Origin: Pedobacter hiemivivus
GTDB taxonomy: Bacteria; Bacteroidota; Bacteroidia; Sphingobacteriales; Sphingobacteriaceae
Reading direction: 5' to 3'
Assembly: GCF_004331685.1 (NCBI RefSeq)
Contig: NZ_SJSM01000027.1
Location: forward strand, 1 to 64,000
DNA length: 64,000 bases
Positions 16,010 to 26,100 of the stretch are shown here, one piece after another. Below the pieces are notes generated by a model that had not been told where the DNA came from, made no database searches, and saw nothing but the letters and a program-made list of their open reading frames with translations. Both the position numbers and the translations under genes were made by a program. Each line of letters opens with the position of its first letter. Within the stretch, counting starts at the first letter, position 1.

Positions 16010-17242
16010 ATGAAAAAAATTAATTACAGAAAACGCCCTGCCTTTTTGATCCTGGCCATAGTTCTGGTTAACCTATTGCTTCCCTCTTGTAAAGAACAGG
16101 AAGCTAACATTGATGTCATATCTAACGATATGACAAAACCCGGTGTGGTTAGTAATATAAAAGTAGAAAACTTTAACGGATCGGCCAGGATTACCTACAA
16201 ATTACCTGATTCAAAAAATCTTTTATACGTTTTGGCCCGTTATCCTATTAATGATAACCGGGTAAGGGAAACCAAATCCAGTTATTACACCGATACCATT
16301 ATGGTAGATGGCTTTGCCAGAGAAAAAGAGTATGAAGTTACTTTATATGCTGTGAGCAGGGCAAATGTAATGTCTGACCCGGTAGTGGTAAAAGTGAATC
16401 CAAAAACTCCAAATTATATTTTAGTCAATTCCGGGCTCGACATTACCTCTGATTTTGGAGGCGCTAATTTCTTTGGGCAAAATGTCAATAAGGTACCGCT
16501 TGCTTTGCACATGCTGGTTTATAATGAAACCACCAAAAAATATGATGAACAGGATCCGGAATATTTAAATACCAATACGATAGATATTTCTATCAGGAAT
16601 TTGCCGCCAACGCCCCAGAAGGTGGGAGTTTATACTACCGACAGATTTGGCAATGTTTCGGATACGGTATTTAAAACCTTAACCCCGCTATACGAAACCC
16701 TGTTGGATAAAAGTAAGTTTTTTACCTATCGGTTACCCAGCGACGCTTCAACGACTGATTATGGTTGGGATTTGAAATATATGTTTGATGGTAATTTGGG
16801 TGAACCAGGCTGGCATACTAATGGTAATGTTTCCAAAAGCATAGGCACATTTGGTATGGGTGTATCAGCAAAAATCAGCCGTTTTATATTCTGGCAAAGA
16901 GGACCAAGTTATTATGAATACCAAAATACACGCACATTTACGCTATGGGGATCTAATAAGGATAACCCTGTCGATGTAGCTCTACCAACAGGTACGGCTC
17001 TGGGTACGGTAGCTGGCGATTGGATAAATATGGGCAATTTTGTTTTCCCCAATCCGCCGTCAGGTTTGGCACCAAACCAGGCTAATGAAGCGGACAAAGC
17101 CTTTGTAGCCAAAGGGGTTAATTTCACTATGCCAAGATCGGCCCCTCCAGCTAAATATATCAGGATTGATATTACTCAGACCTGGGGAGGATTAAATTAT
17201 GTAAATGCTTTGGAGATAAGCATGTATGGTAACCCATTATAA
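16010..17242 (+). CDS. Surface lipoprotein with DUF4959 and DUF5000 domains
   Basis: The 410-residue product starts with a lipoprotein signal (MKKINYRKRP, lipobox LLPSC, residues 1-27). An immunoglobulin-like first half, including a DUF4959-type segment (VVSNIKVENFNGSARI), is followed by a C-terminal discoidin-like DUF5000 domain (about 250-408, YGWDLKYMFDGN and GWHTNGN). It is third in the susC operon, where surface glycan-binding proteins are typical. It shares its C-terminal fold with the next gene. Glycan binding is inferred. Confidence 0.75.
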   Translation: MKKINYRKRPAFLILAIVLVNLLLPSCKEQEANIDVISNDMTKPGVVSNIKVENFNGSARITYKLPDSKNLLYVLARYPINDNRVRETKSSYYTDTIMVDGFAREKEYEVTLYAVSRANVMSDPVVVKVNPKTPNYILVNSGLDITSDFGGANFFGQNVNKVPLALHMLVYNETTKKYDEQDPEYLNTNTIDISIRNLPPTPQKVGVYTTDRFGNVSDTVFKTLTPLYETLLDKSKFFTYRLPSDASTTDYGWDLKYMFDGNLGEPGWHTNGNVSKSIGTFGMGVSAKISRFIFWQRGPSYYEYQNTRTFTLWGSNKDNPVDVALPTGTALGTVAGDWINMGNFVFPNPPSGLAPNQANEADKAFVAKGVNFTMPRSAPPAKYIRIDITQTWGGLNYVNALEISMYGNPL

Positions 17243-17269
17243 GTGGTGTTTAATTTTAAGAAATAGATT

Positions 17270-18493
17270 ATGAAATTATATAATATTGCGCTTATCACTT
17301 TTATATCCCTGGTTTTTTTGGGTTGTAAAAAGTACGCTGATGATTATAAATCTTTCCTGGACAATAAAGAGGTCAAATATTCGGGAAAGATTCAGAACCC
17401 AGGCTACAATACGGGTAACTTACGGGCGGAATTATTCTGGCACCCAAGTCCCGATCCAAGTATTGTCAAATATGTTATTTCCTGGAACAACGGTGAAAAT
17501 ACAATGGAGATAGCCGCCACCACGCACAACCCCACAGATCTGGTAAAGGTGATCGTGCCTAACCTTAATGAATATGTTTATGCTTTTTTGGTGGTGTCTT
17601 ATGATAGCGAAGGCAATAAATCTGTTGCAACCGCAATTAACAATGTAAGGGTCTATGGTTCGACTTATATTAACACCCTGCTAAACCGAGGTGTAAATGT
17701 GAGTGAACCGTATAGATTTTTATCCGATGGTTCACTGCAGTTAAACTTTAACAAAAGGGATACGATGAACGTGGCGACAACCATACGTTATACCAATGTA
17801 GCAAATGCAATAGAAGAGCGGCAGCTATTGGCGGATAACAACTCGATTTTGATCCCGAATTATAAACCTGGTACAGCAGTTCAATACCGGTCTTCTTATA
17901 TTCCTGAAGTCGGATCCATTGATAACTTTAACGTAACACAGTTTTCGAATTTTCCGACCATCATTAAAATTACAGAACTGGACAAATCACTATTCAGGTC
18001 GTTTAAACTGCCTACAGATATTAGTGACGAATATGGGTGGAAACTGGAGAATTTGTGGGATAACAATAATGGTACGGGCGGTGGAGATCCAGCAGGCTTC
18101 CATACAGGGGGATCTGGACTGCCGCAGTCATTTACAATTGACATGGGACAAACCGTTAAGCTTGACAATTTCAGGCTTTGGCAGCGCGATAATGCTTTGT
18201 ATAACAGTGCTAATCTTAAAATTTTTGAAGTATGGGGCAGCAGCAGTCCAAATCCGAACGGTAGTTTTGACAGCAGCTGGACAAAGATGGGCACCTTTAC
18301 TTCGGTTAAGCCTTCGGGTTTGCCGACAGGACAACTTACCGATGCAGACCGTGCATTTGCAAGAGCTGGTGAAAAGTTTACTTTCTCATCGTCGATACCA
18401 CAAGTAAAATATTTGCGGTTTAAAGTGCTGGAAACATGGGGCGGAGCTAATTATATTCACCTTTTAGAATTATCGTTTTATAAAAACGAGTAA
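17270..18493 (+). CDS. Surface lipoprotein with DUF4998 and DUF5000 domains
   Basis: The 407-residue product has a lipoprotein signal (MKLYNIALIT, lipobox FLGC followed by KK). The N-terminal half resembles DUF4998 (ELFWHPSPDPSIVKYVISWNNG) and the C-terminal half is a discoidin-like DUF5000 domain (GFHTGGSGLPQSFTIDMGQ; TWGGANYIHLLELSFY). The TWGG-NY ending is also found in the preceding protein, so the two appear to be paralogous in their C-terminal domains. Likely a second surface glycan-binding protein of the locus. Confidence 0.75.
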   Translation: MKLYNIALITFISLVFLGCKKYADDYKSFLDNKEVKYSGKIQNPGYNTGNLRAELFWHPSPDPSIVKYVISWNNGENTMEIAATTHNPTDLVKVIVPNLNEYVYAFLVVSYDSEGNKSVATAINNVRVYGSTYINTLLNRGVNVSEPYRFLSDGSLQLNFNKRDTMNVATTIRYTNVANAIEERQLLADNNSILIPNYKPGTAVQYRSSYIPEVGSIDNFNVTQFSNFPTIIKITELDKSLFRSFKLPTDISDEYGWKLENLWDNNNGTGGGDPAGFHTGGSGLPQSFTIDMGQTVKLDNFRLWQRDNALYNSANLKIFEVWGSSSPNPNGSFDSSWTKMGTFTSVKPSGLPTGQLTDADRAFARAGEKFTFSSSIPQVKYLRFKVLETWGGANYIHLLELSFYKNE

Positions 18494-18497
18494 GCAT

Positions 18498-18575
18498 CCT
18501 GAATGATTTTCAGTTAAAACATTCATTGCCATTCCTGAATGATTAGGTCACATTGTGGTGTAATCATTCAGGAAT
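18498..18575. repeat. CCTGAATGATT element, three copies including a 15-bp inverted repeat
   Basis: CCTGAATGATT occurs at 18498-18508 and 18534-18544 and inverted at 18562-18572. ATTCCTGAATGATTA (18531-18545) and its perfect complement at 18561-18575 can form a 15-bp hairpin with a 15-nt loop. It separates the lipoprotein genes from galM. It may be an mRNA-stability or termination hairpin or an operator; a proper T-run is lacking. Confidence 0.5.
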
Positions 18576-18622
18576 TGTATTTCTTAAACTTTTCTTTTTA
18601 CAAATCAATAGTTACAATACAA

Positions 18623-19678
18623 ATGAATAAGATCTCAAAGCGTTGGTGGGGTAATGTGGGTGATGGTGATGTTTATCTTTTTAAAATGATTAATCAGAAA
18701 GGCGCATTTGTAGAGATCAGCAATTACGGTGCTACTCTTATTTCTGTTCATACACATGACAAGGACGGTATCCTTGGAAATATTATTCTTGGCTTTCCAC
18801 TATTGCGAGGTTATGTCAACGATCAAAATTATATAGGGGCAACAGTGGGGCGTTTTGCGAACAGGATAGCCAATGCAAGTTTTAGTTTAGATGGAAAGAT
18901 ATTTAAACTGGAGCAGAATGATGGGCCAAATCATAACCATGGTGGTAGTTCGGGTTTTCATAAAAAGACGTTTGCATATGAAACAAATGGAGATACACTG
19001 ATATTTAGTTTGTTAAGTGTAGATGGGGATGGTGGTTTTCCTGGCAACCTGAAGGTGCAGGTCCATTATCGTTGGACTGATGATAATGAATTAAAAATAG
19101 ATTATTTTGGTGAAACAGACCAGGATACACTATTTAATCTTACCAATCATAGTTATTTTAATCTTTCAGCTGGAAAAGGTCATATTTTTGAACATCACCT
19201 TCATATTTATGCAAATCAAATTGTAGAAGCGGGGGCTGATTACATTTCAACCGGGAAAATTGTAGCCGCAGATGATACAAATACATTTTCTGATTGTAAA
19301 ATTGGGGATAAATTGTTGCAGTCCGATGGAAAAATTAAAGGTTTAAATACTTGTTATGCACTGGATTTTGAAAGACAAACTCTTGATCTGCCTGTAGCTG
19401 CTCTTTTTGATCCTTTGTCGGGAAGAAAGTTAAGCTTATATACTTCTTATCCGGGGGTACTACTGTATACCGGTGATTATTTAAATACAACTGATAAAGG
19501 GCATAATGACCGCATTTATACACCATTTGATGGTGTATGTTTAGAAGCACAATATTTTCCGGGCAGCCCGAATCATGTATCATTTCCTTCTCCCGTGCTT
19601 AAAACCGGGACAACTGCACATCATGCGATTATCTTCAAATTTGACATACACACAAATAAATCACAATATGAAAATTAA
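18623..19678 (+). CDS. galM: Galactose mutarotase (aldose 1-epimerase)
   Basis: I place the start at ATG 18623 (MNKISKRWWG), giving 351 residues, the usual size; an earlier start at 18539 would run into the inverted repeat. Motifs include GNHNHGG-like NDGPNHNHGG (active-site His), LTNHSYFNLSAG and the C-terminal VCLEAQYFPGSPNH with the catalytic Glu. It interconverts alpha- and beta-galactose or glucose. No signal peptide is visible, so it is cytoplasmic. The end overlaps the GH97 start by 11 nt, implying translational coupling. A galactose-related enzyme here supports an alpha-galactoside substrate. Confidence 0.9.
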   Translation: MNKISKRWWGNVGDGDVYLFKMINQKGAFVEISNYGATLISVHTHDKDGILGNIILGFPLLRGYVNDQNYIGATVGRFANRIANASFSLDGKIFKLEQNDGPNHNHGGSSGFHKKTFAYETNGDTLIFSLLSVDGDGGFPGNLKVQVHYRWTDDNELKIDYFGETDQDTLFNLTNHSYFNLSAGKGHIFEHHLHIYANQIVEAGADYISTGKIVAADDTNTFSDCKIGDKLLQSDGKIKGLNTCYALDFERQTLDLPVAALFDPLSGRKLSLYTSYPGVLLYTGDYLNTTDKGHNDRIYTPFDGVCLEAQYFPGSPNHVSFPSPVLKTGTTAHHAIIFKFDIHTNKSQYEN

Positions 19679-21593
19679 ATCACTTTTTTTTATCACTATT
19701 TTATCGCTGGGAAGCCTATGGGGCTTCGCTGCTGATCGACAATTGCAATTAAAATCGCCTGATGAAAAATTGCTTGTAAATGTCGCTGTCAATAAAGAGA
19801 TTGTCTATTCGGTTTTGTTTAATAGTAAAACTGTTTTGTTGCCCTCAACAATTTCCCTCACTTTAGATAAATTAATATTGGGGAATGAATCCATCGTTAA
19901 ATCAACAAAAACTAACAATAACCGTGAATTTAATGAACTGATCATAAATTTTGAAAATTCATTTTCTTTGGTATTCAGGGCATATAATGAAGGAATTGCC
20001 TATCGTTTTTTGACTGACTTTAAAGGAGGGGTAAAGGTAATCAGTGAGCAGGCAGATTTTAATTTACCAGGTCAGCCTGCTGCAATCTTACAGCAAACGG
20101 ATAGTTATACGAGCTGGGAGGGGTCATACATTAAATCGTCCTCTGTAAACGCTATTGCAAATGGGGTAAGAGCTACGACACCTGCTTTATTTGATTATCA
20201 AGATGCATCGGTTAAAGTATTGATTGCTGAATCTGACGTATGGGATTATCCGGGAATGTATATTCAGAAGAAAGAAGGAAAGTTTGTTGGTGAATGGGCT
20301 AAATATCCTGCTAAAACTGAAATGGGGAGCTGGGGCAATTTTGTTTCAGTAGTAAAACAAAGAGAAGATTTTCTTGCCAGAACTAATGGTAAAAGAGCAT
20401 ATCCGTGGCGGGTGCTGATCATCGCTGATGAAGATAAAGCGCTTTTAAATAATCACCTGATCGCTAAATTGGCGCAACCCGTACTGATCAAGGATATCAA
20501 ATGGATAAAACCAGGGAAGGCTGCATGGGAGTGGTGGCATGATGCAATGCTCCCTGGGCTTGATATTCCATCGGGAATGGACAACAGAAATACCTTGTTG
20601 TATAATTATTACGTGCATTTCGCTGCGACACATCATCTTGAATATCTGATGATTGATGCAGGTTGGTCTGACAATTACGACGTTACGAAAATAAACGCTA
20701 AACTGGATATAAAGGAGGTAATAAAGGGTGCAAAAGAGAAGAACGTAGGTATATTTTTATGGTGTGTAGCATCTACCATTATGAAGGATCTGGATAAAAG
20801 TCTGGATTTTATTCAATCTTTGGGAGCTGTTGGTATAAAAGTAGATTTTTTTGATCGTGATGATCAGCTGGCTATGCAATGGATGGAACAAATTGCGAAA
20901 GCAGCGGCTAAAAGGAAGCTTATGGTTAACTTTCATGGTTGTACCAAACCTTCTGGGATGGAGGTGACTTATCCGAATATTGTAAACTATGAAGCCGTTA
21001 GAGGGGCGGAATCTGATAAGTGGGATTATTCTATCAATCCTGATCACCATCTTATCATTCCTTTTATCAGAATGCTGGCCGGGCCAATGGATTATACGCC
21101 TGGTGCAATGAGAAATAAAACCAAAGCTGATTTTAAACCTATCGACCCAGGTTTACCTTCAGGACAAGGAACAAGGTGTCATGAACTGGCTATGTTTGTT
21201 ATTTATAATCAGACCTTTGCTATGCTGGCTGATTCTCCTGTAGAATATATGAAGTACCCGGATATCATGAATTATTTATCAAGGGTGCCTACGGTATTTG
21301 ATGAAACCAAACCACTTGCCGGAAAAATAGGGGAATATGCTATAATAGCTAAAAGAAAAGGCCAGGAATGGTTTGTAGGGGCAATGACAAACTGGACCGA
21401 AAGATCTATTCCTATGGACTTTAGATTTTTACCTGCTGGAAAAAGTTATACTGCCGAGATCTATACGGATAATGAAGATGCAAATCTTAACGCAGAACGT
21501 TATGACTATAAGTCAGTTAAAGTTAATAGTGACACAAAGTTGGATTTGAAAATGGCTTCTGGGGGTGGTGCGGCCATTTATATTCATCCATAA
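19668..21593 (+). CDS. Glycoside hydrolase family 97, retaining alpha-galactosidase type
   Basis: Start chosen at ATG 19668 (MKIKSLFFI, signal peptide ending WGFAAD), giving 641 residues. An N-terminal beta-sandwich precedes the (beta/alpha)8 catalytic domain with YLMIDAGWS, GIKVDFFDRDDQ and NYEAVRGAE. The Asp in KVDF matches the nucleophile of retaining GH97 alpha-galactosidases such as BtGH97b; SusB-type inverting alpha-glucosidases lack it. The protein probably acts in the periplasm on alpha-galactosides. Operon position after galM is consistent. Confidence 0.88.
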   Translation: MKIKSLFFITILSLGSLWGFAADRQLQLKSPDEKLLVNVAVNKEIVYSVLFNSKTVLLPSTISLTLDKLILGNESIVKSTKTNNNREFNELIINFENSFSLVFRAYNEGIAYRFLTDFKGGVKVISEQADFNLPGQPAAILQQTDSYTSWEGSYIKSSSVNAIANGVRATTPALFDYQDASVKVLIAESDVWDYPGMYIQKKEGKFVGEWAKYPAKTEMGSWGNFVSVVKQREDFLARTNGKRAYPWRVLIIADEDKALLNNHLIAKLAQPVLIKDIKWIKPGKAAWEWWHDAMLPGLDIPSGMDNRNTLLYNYYVHFAATHHLEYLMIDAGWSDNYDVTKINAKLDIKEVIKGAKEKNVGIFLWCVASTIMKDLDKSLDFIQSLGAVGIKVDFFDRDDQLAMQWMEQIAKAAAKRKLMVNFHGCTKPSGMEVTYPNIVNYEAVRGAESDKWDYSINPDHHLIIPFIRMLAGPMDYTPGAMRNKTKADFKPIDPGLPSGQGTRCHELAMFVIYNQTFAMLADSPVEYMKYPDIMNYLSRVPTVFDETKPLAGKIGEYAIIAKRKGQEWFVGAMTNWTERSIPMDFRFLPAGKSYTAEIYTDNEDANLNAERYDYKSVKVNSDTKLDLKMASGGGAAIYIHP

Positions 21594-21697
21594 AGATTAT
21601 AAACCGTCATGGTTTTAAAATCCATCTTTTAGAAATTATAATCTATTGGCTTTAATGAACAAAAATCTCAATTTTATTTCAATCAAATATAGACAAA

Positions 21698-23044
21698 ATG
21701 AACAAAGAACCAGAAGCGTTTAATAGCGGTTATATTATTGGCATTTCCTTCATATCGGCTTTGGGTGGATACCTTTTTGGATTTGATTTCGCTGTTATAT
21801 CCGGCGCATTGCCTTTTTTAAGAACGCAATTTATGCTTGATCCTGTATGGGAGGGATTCCTGACAGGGTCTTTGGCTTTGGGATGTATAGTAGGCTGTCT
21901 TTTAGCTGGCAATCTTGCTGACAAATATGGCCGGAAACCAGGCCTCATGCTTGCCGCAATTATATTTGCGATCTCCTCTGTTGGTATTGCAGTTTCATCC
22001 GGCCTCACCTTATTTGTAGTGATGCGATTTGCTGCCGGAATAGGTGTGGGAATGGCCTCTATGCTTTGTCCGATGTACATAGCAGAGGTGTCGCCCGCCA
22101 AAGTAAGGGGGAGGAATGTTGCCATCAACCAGTTAACGGTGGTTATCGGTATCCTTGTTACAAATCTGGTCAATTATTTTCTGGCTGACACCGGGCCGGA
22201 TGCCTGGAGATGGATGTTTGGCTTGGGTACTGTACCTTCTGTCATCTTCCTGATAGGCGTGATTTGGCTCCCTGAAAGTCCGCGCTGGTTGTTAAAAGAT
22301 GGACAGGATGAGCAGGCTAGGAAGGTATTAAATAAAATAGGTTCAGTTACGTTTATGGAAAACACGACTGAAGCTATACGCAAATCGCTTACAGGTAATA
22401 CTAAACAGTCTTACAAAGACGTATTTCATAAAAGTGTCCGCCCGGCTGTAGCTATCGGGATTACGCTGGCTGTCTTTCAGCAATTTTGCGGGATCAATGT
22501 GGTGTTCAATTATACTTCTACCATTTTCGAGTCTGTAGGAGCTAACCTGGACAGACAGTTGTTTGAAACTGTGGCGATCGGAATTGTAAACCTTGTTTTT
22601 ACCATATTGGCTATGTGGCAGGTCGATAAGCTTGGTCGCCGTCCGCTGATGCTAATTGGATCTTTAGGTCTGTCTGTAGTATATATTATTCTGGCTTTTA
22701 TGCTGCAAAATCATTATCCGGCAGGCATGGTTTCCATTTTTGTATTACTGGCCATCAGTATGTATGCTATTTCGCTGGCCCCGGTAACCTGGGTATTGAT
22801 ATCGGAAATTTTTCCCAATAAGATCAGAGGTGTCGCATCTTCTGTGGCTATCGTTTCACTATGGGGTGCTTACTTTATTTTGGTATTCACTTTTCCCATC
22901 CTCGCCAAAAAGCTGGGGGCATACGGACCTTTTTACCTATACGCAGTGATCTGCTTCCTGGGGTTTCTGTTTGTACTTAGAAAAGTAAAGGAAACTAAAG
23001 GGCAGACGCTGGAAGAATTGGAAGATAACCTGATCAGACATTAA
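21698..23044 (+). CDS. Sugar-porter family MFS transporter
   Basis: A 448-residue inner-membrane protein with 12 predicted TM segments and the sugar-porter signatures: GYLFGFDFAVISGAL in TM1, DKYGRKPG between TM2 and TM3, PESPRWLL before the central loop, DKLGRRPL between TM8 and TM9 and KETKGQTLEELE at the C-terminus. Related to XylE/GalP proton symporters. Given galM, GH97 and GH36 nearby, galactose is a reasonable substrate, but fucose or xylose cannot be excluded. Confidence 0.92.
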   Translation: MNKEPEAFNSGYIIGISFISALGGYLFGFDFAVISGALPFLRTQFMLDPVWEGFLTGSLALGCIVGCLLAGNLADKYGRKPGLMLAAIIFAISSVGIAVSSGLTLFVVMRFAAGIGVGMASMLCPMYIAEVSPAKVRGRNVAINQLTVVIGILVTNLVNYFLADTGPDAWRWMFGLGTVPSVIFLIGVIWLPESPRWLLKDGQDEQARKVLNKIGSVTFMENTTEAIRKSLTGNTKQSYKDVFHKSVRPAVAIGITLAVFQQFCGINVVFNYTSTIFESVGANLDRQLFETVAIGIVNLVFTILAMWQVDKLGRRPLMLIGSLGLSVVYIILAFMLQNHYPAGMVSIFVLLAISMYAISLAPVTWVLISEIFPNKIRGVASSVAIVSLWGAYFILVFTFPILAKKLGAYGPFYLYAVICFLGFLFVLRKVKETKGQTLEELEDNLIRH

Positions 23045-23158
23045 TGTTCCTTTCGCAGCTTTAAGCCGGGTTTGATAAATATAAAATTATCCGGGCTAGC
23101 GCATTTATGGGCGGAGGATAAGCGCAAAATAGTACATCATTATTATACCAAATAAACA

Positions 23159-26100
23159 ATGAAGACATTACAAGTAAACGTTTGGGAAGAGGAGGTTATG
23201 ATACCAACTTATGGTATAGGTAAGCCCGAAAAGAATCCTATGTTCTTTGAAAAACGCATTTACCAGGGAAGCAGCGGGGTAGTGTACCCAAATCCTGTTA
23301 TTGAAAAGATCTATGATGAAAAAGTAGACAAGTCATATAGGGGGTTGTTTTTAGAGAATGAATACCTGAAGATCATGATCCTACCTGAACTTGGTGGCAG
23401 GATCCAGATGGCATATGATAAAATAAAACAAAGACATTTCATCTATTACAACCAGGTGATCAAACCTGCCTTGGTAGGGCTTACAGGTCCATGGATCTCA
23501 GGTGGTATAGAATTTAACTGGCCTCAGCACCATCGCCCGAGTACATTTGCGCCCATTGATTACAAGATTGAGGAAAATGAAGACGGAAGTAAAACGGTGT
23601 GGGTAAATGAGGTGGAGCAAATGTTTCATACCAAAGGACTGGCTGGTTTTACTTTACATCCGGACAAGGCTTATATAGAAATCAAAGCCAAATTGCTCAA
23701 CCGGTCCAGTCTGCCGCAAACATTCTTATGGTGGGCCAATCCGGCAGTTAAGGTCAATGACTACTATCAATCTGTGTTTCCTCCCGATGTAAATGCTGTA
23801 TATGATCATGGTAAACGTGACGTGTCTACTTTTCCAATTGCTACAGGAACTTATTATAAAGTCGATTATTCTCCGGGCACAGACATCTCGATGTACAAGA
23901 ATATTCCGGTTCCGACGTCGTATATGGCCATCAATTCAGATTATGATTTTGTAGGTGGCTATGAGCATGATTCAAAGGCAGGCCTGCTTCATGTGGCGAA
24001 TCACCATGTTTCTCCGGGTAAAAAACAATGGACCTGGGGACACAGTGATTTTGGACAGGCATGGGATAGAAATCTGACCGACGAAGACGGGCCTTATATA
24101 GAACTCATGACCGGTATGTTTACTGATAATCAGCCTGATTTTACCTGGTTAATGCCAAATGAAGAGAAATCCTTTACACAGTACTTTATGCCTTACAGGG
24201 ATCTTGGCGTGGTCAAGAATGCAACTAAGGATGTCTTACTGGCCTTTGATACAAAAGGGAATCTGGTCGAACTAAAAATTTATGTGACTTCTTTTCAAAA
24301 GCACATCAATATTCGTCTCAGTTATTTGGGAAAGGAGTTGTTTAAAGAACAGATCAGTATCGATCCAAAAGAAGTGTATAGCCGTACGGTTAATATTCCT
24401 GAGGGAGTAGAAGAAAACAAATTACTACTGGTGATCACTTCTGAAAAAGGTAAGGAACTGCTTAGGTATGAAGCTGCATGCAATAAGATCAATGAGATTC
24501 CTGAGCCAGCAAAACCTGCAGTAGCACCGGAAGATACTGACAATAATGAACAATTATTTCTGACTGGCCAGCATCTGGAACAATATCGACACGCCACTTA
24601 TAGTCCGGTACCATATTACGAAGAAGCATTAAAACGGGATCCGAAGGATATCCGTTGTAACAATGCACTAGGATTATGGTATTTGCGAAGAGGGAAGTTT
24701 GCTAAAAGTGAGGATTTTTTTAGAAAAGCGATAGCAACCAGCATACAGCGAAACCCAAATCCTTATGATACCGAAGCTTATTATAATCTGGGCTTGTGTT
24801 TGATGTTCCAGGATCAGCCAGATGAAGCCTATAAAGCTTTTTACAAGTCTACCTGGAGCAATGCCTGGAAAGACAGTGGTTATTTTTCCGTAGCTCAGAT
24901 TGATTTAGCCAGGGGCGACGATCAACTGGCACTTGAACACATCAATCTGGCACTGGATTTTAATGCGAATAACAGCAAGGCTTATGTAGTTAAGGCTGCG
25001 GCCTACAGAAAAACCAGTCAGTACGACAAAGCAATTGCGGTTTCGCTGGCTGCACTGGAAAGAGATCCTTTTAATCTTGGTTCATTATACGAGCTTTCTT
25101 TGGTTTACGGATCAACCGGTAAACCTGCCGAATGCGGTAATGCACTGGATGAGCTGATCAGATTGTCGAGAGGATATGAACAAAACTTTATTGCCTATGC
25201 GTTGGATTATGCGGCTGCTGGGTTATATCATGAAGCGGCGGATTTGCTTGGTCACGCGATTAAAGGAAACTCAACGCATCCTTTGGTTTATTATCACCTG
25301 GCATCATTCAGCCATTATTCAGGAAATGCAGTGCAGGCATCAAAATGGCTTGAAAAGGCGGCTTCTGCAGATTCTTATCTTTGTTTTCCAAACAGGTTAG
25401 AGGAGATCAAAGTATTGGAGTTGGCCATCAAACTTAATCCGGAGGATTCCAAAGCGCCTTATTATCTAGGTAATTTGTTCTATGATAAACGCCAGTATAT
25501 TGATGCGATCAGTAACTGGGAGAATTCTGCAAAAGCCGGCGATAGCTTCCCTACTGTCTGGAGAAATCTTGGGATTGCTTATTTCAATAAGCTTCAGGAT
25601 CAGCAAAAGGCATTGCTGTGCTTTGAAAAAGCCTTTGAACTTGACCCAACAGACGACCGTGTATTGATGGAGCTTCATCAGCTTTACAAACGATTAAACC
25701 GTAAGCCGGAGGAACGTTTAAAATTTTTAGAGCAAAATTATGAAGCTGTATTACAGCGTGATGATGTTTACCTGGAATTGATTTCAATCCATAATTTTAT
25801 GGGTAATCCTACCAAAGCAATGCAGTTGCTGGGCGACAGAAAATTTCATCCATGGGAAGGTGGTGAAGGTAAAGCTTCTGGACAGTATGTATTTGCACTG
25901 ATCCAAACAGCAGGCATAATGATTAGGGACGGGTATTATAATCGGGCTATTGAGATATTAAATCAGGCGCAGGTTTATCCGCATAACCTGGGTGAAGGGA
26001 AGTTGCATGGGACACAGGAAAACGATATATTTTACCTGATGGGCTGTGCCTTTGATGAACTTGGACAGCATGAGCAAGCTATGGAATGTTACCAAAAGGC

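Noticed and set aside
19575..19667. Earlier start of GH97 inside galM.
   Set aside because: The signal peptide begins at 19668; the upstream stretch is galM sequence in another frame.
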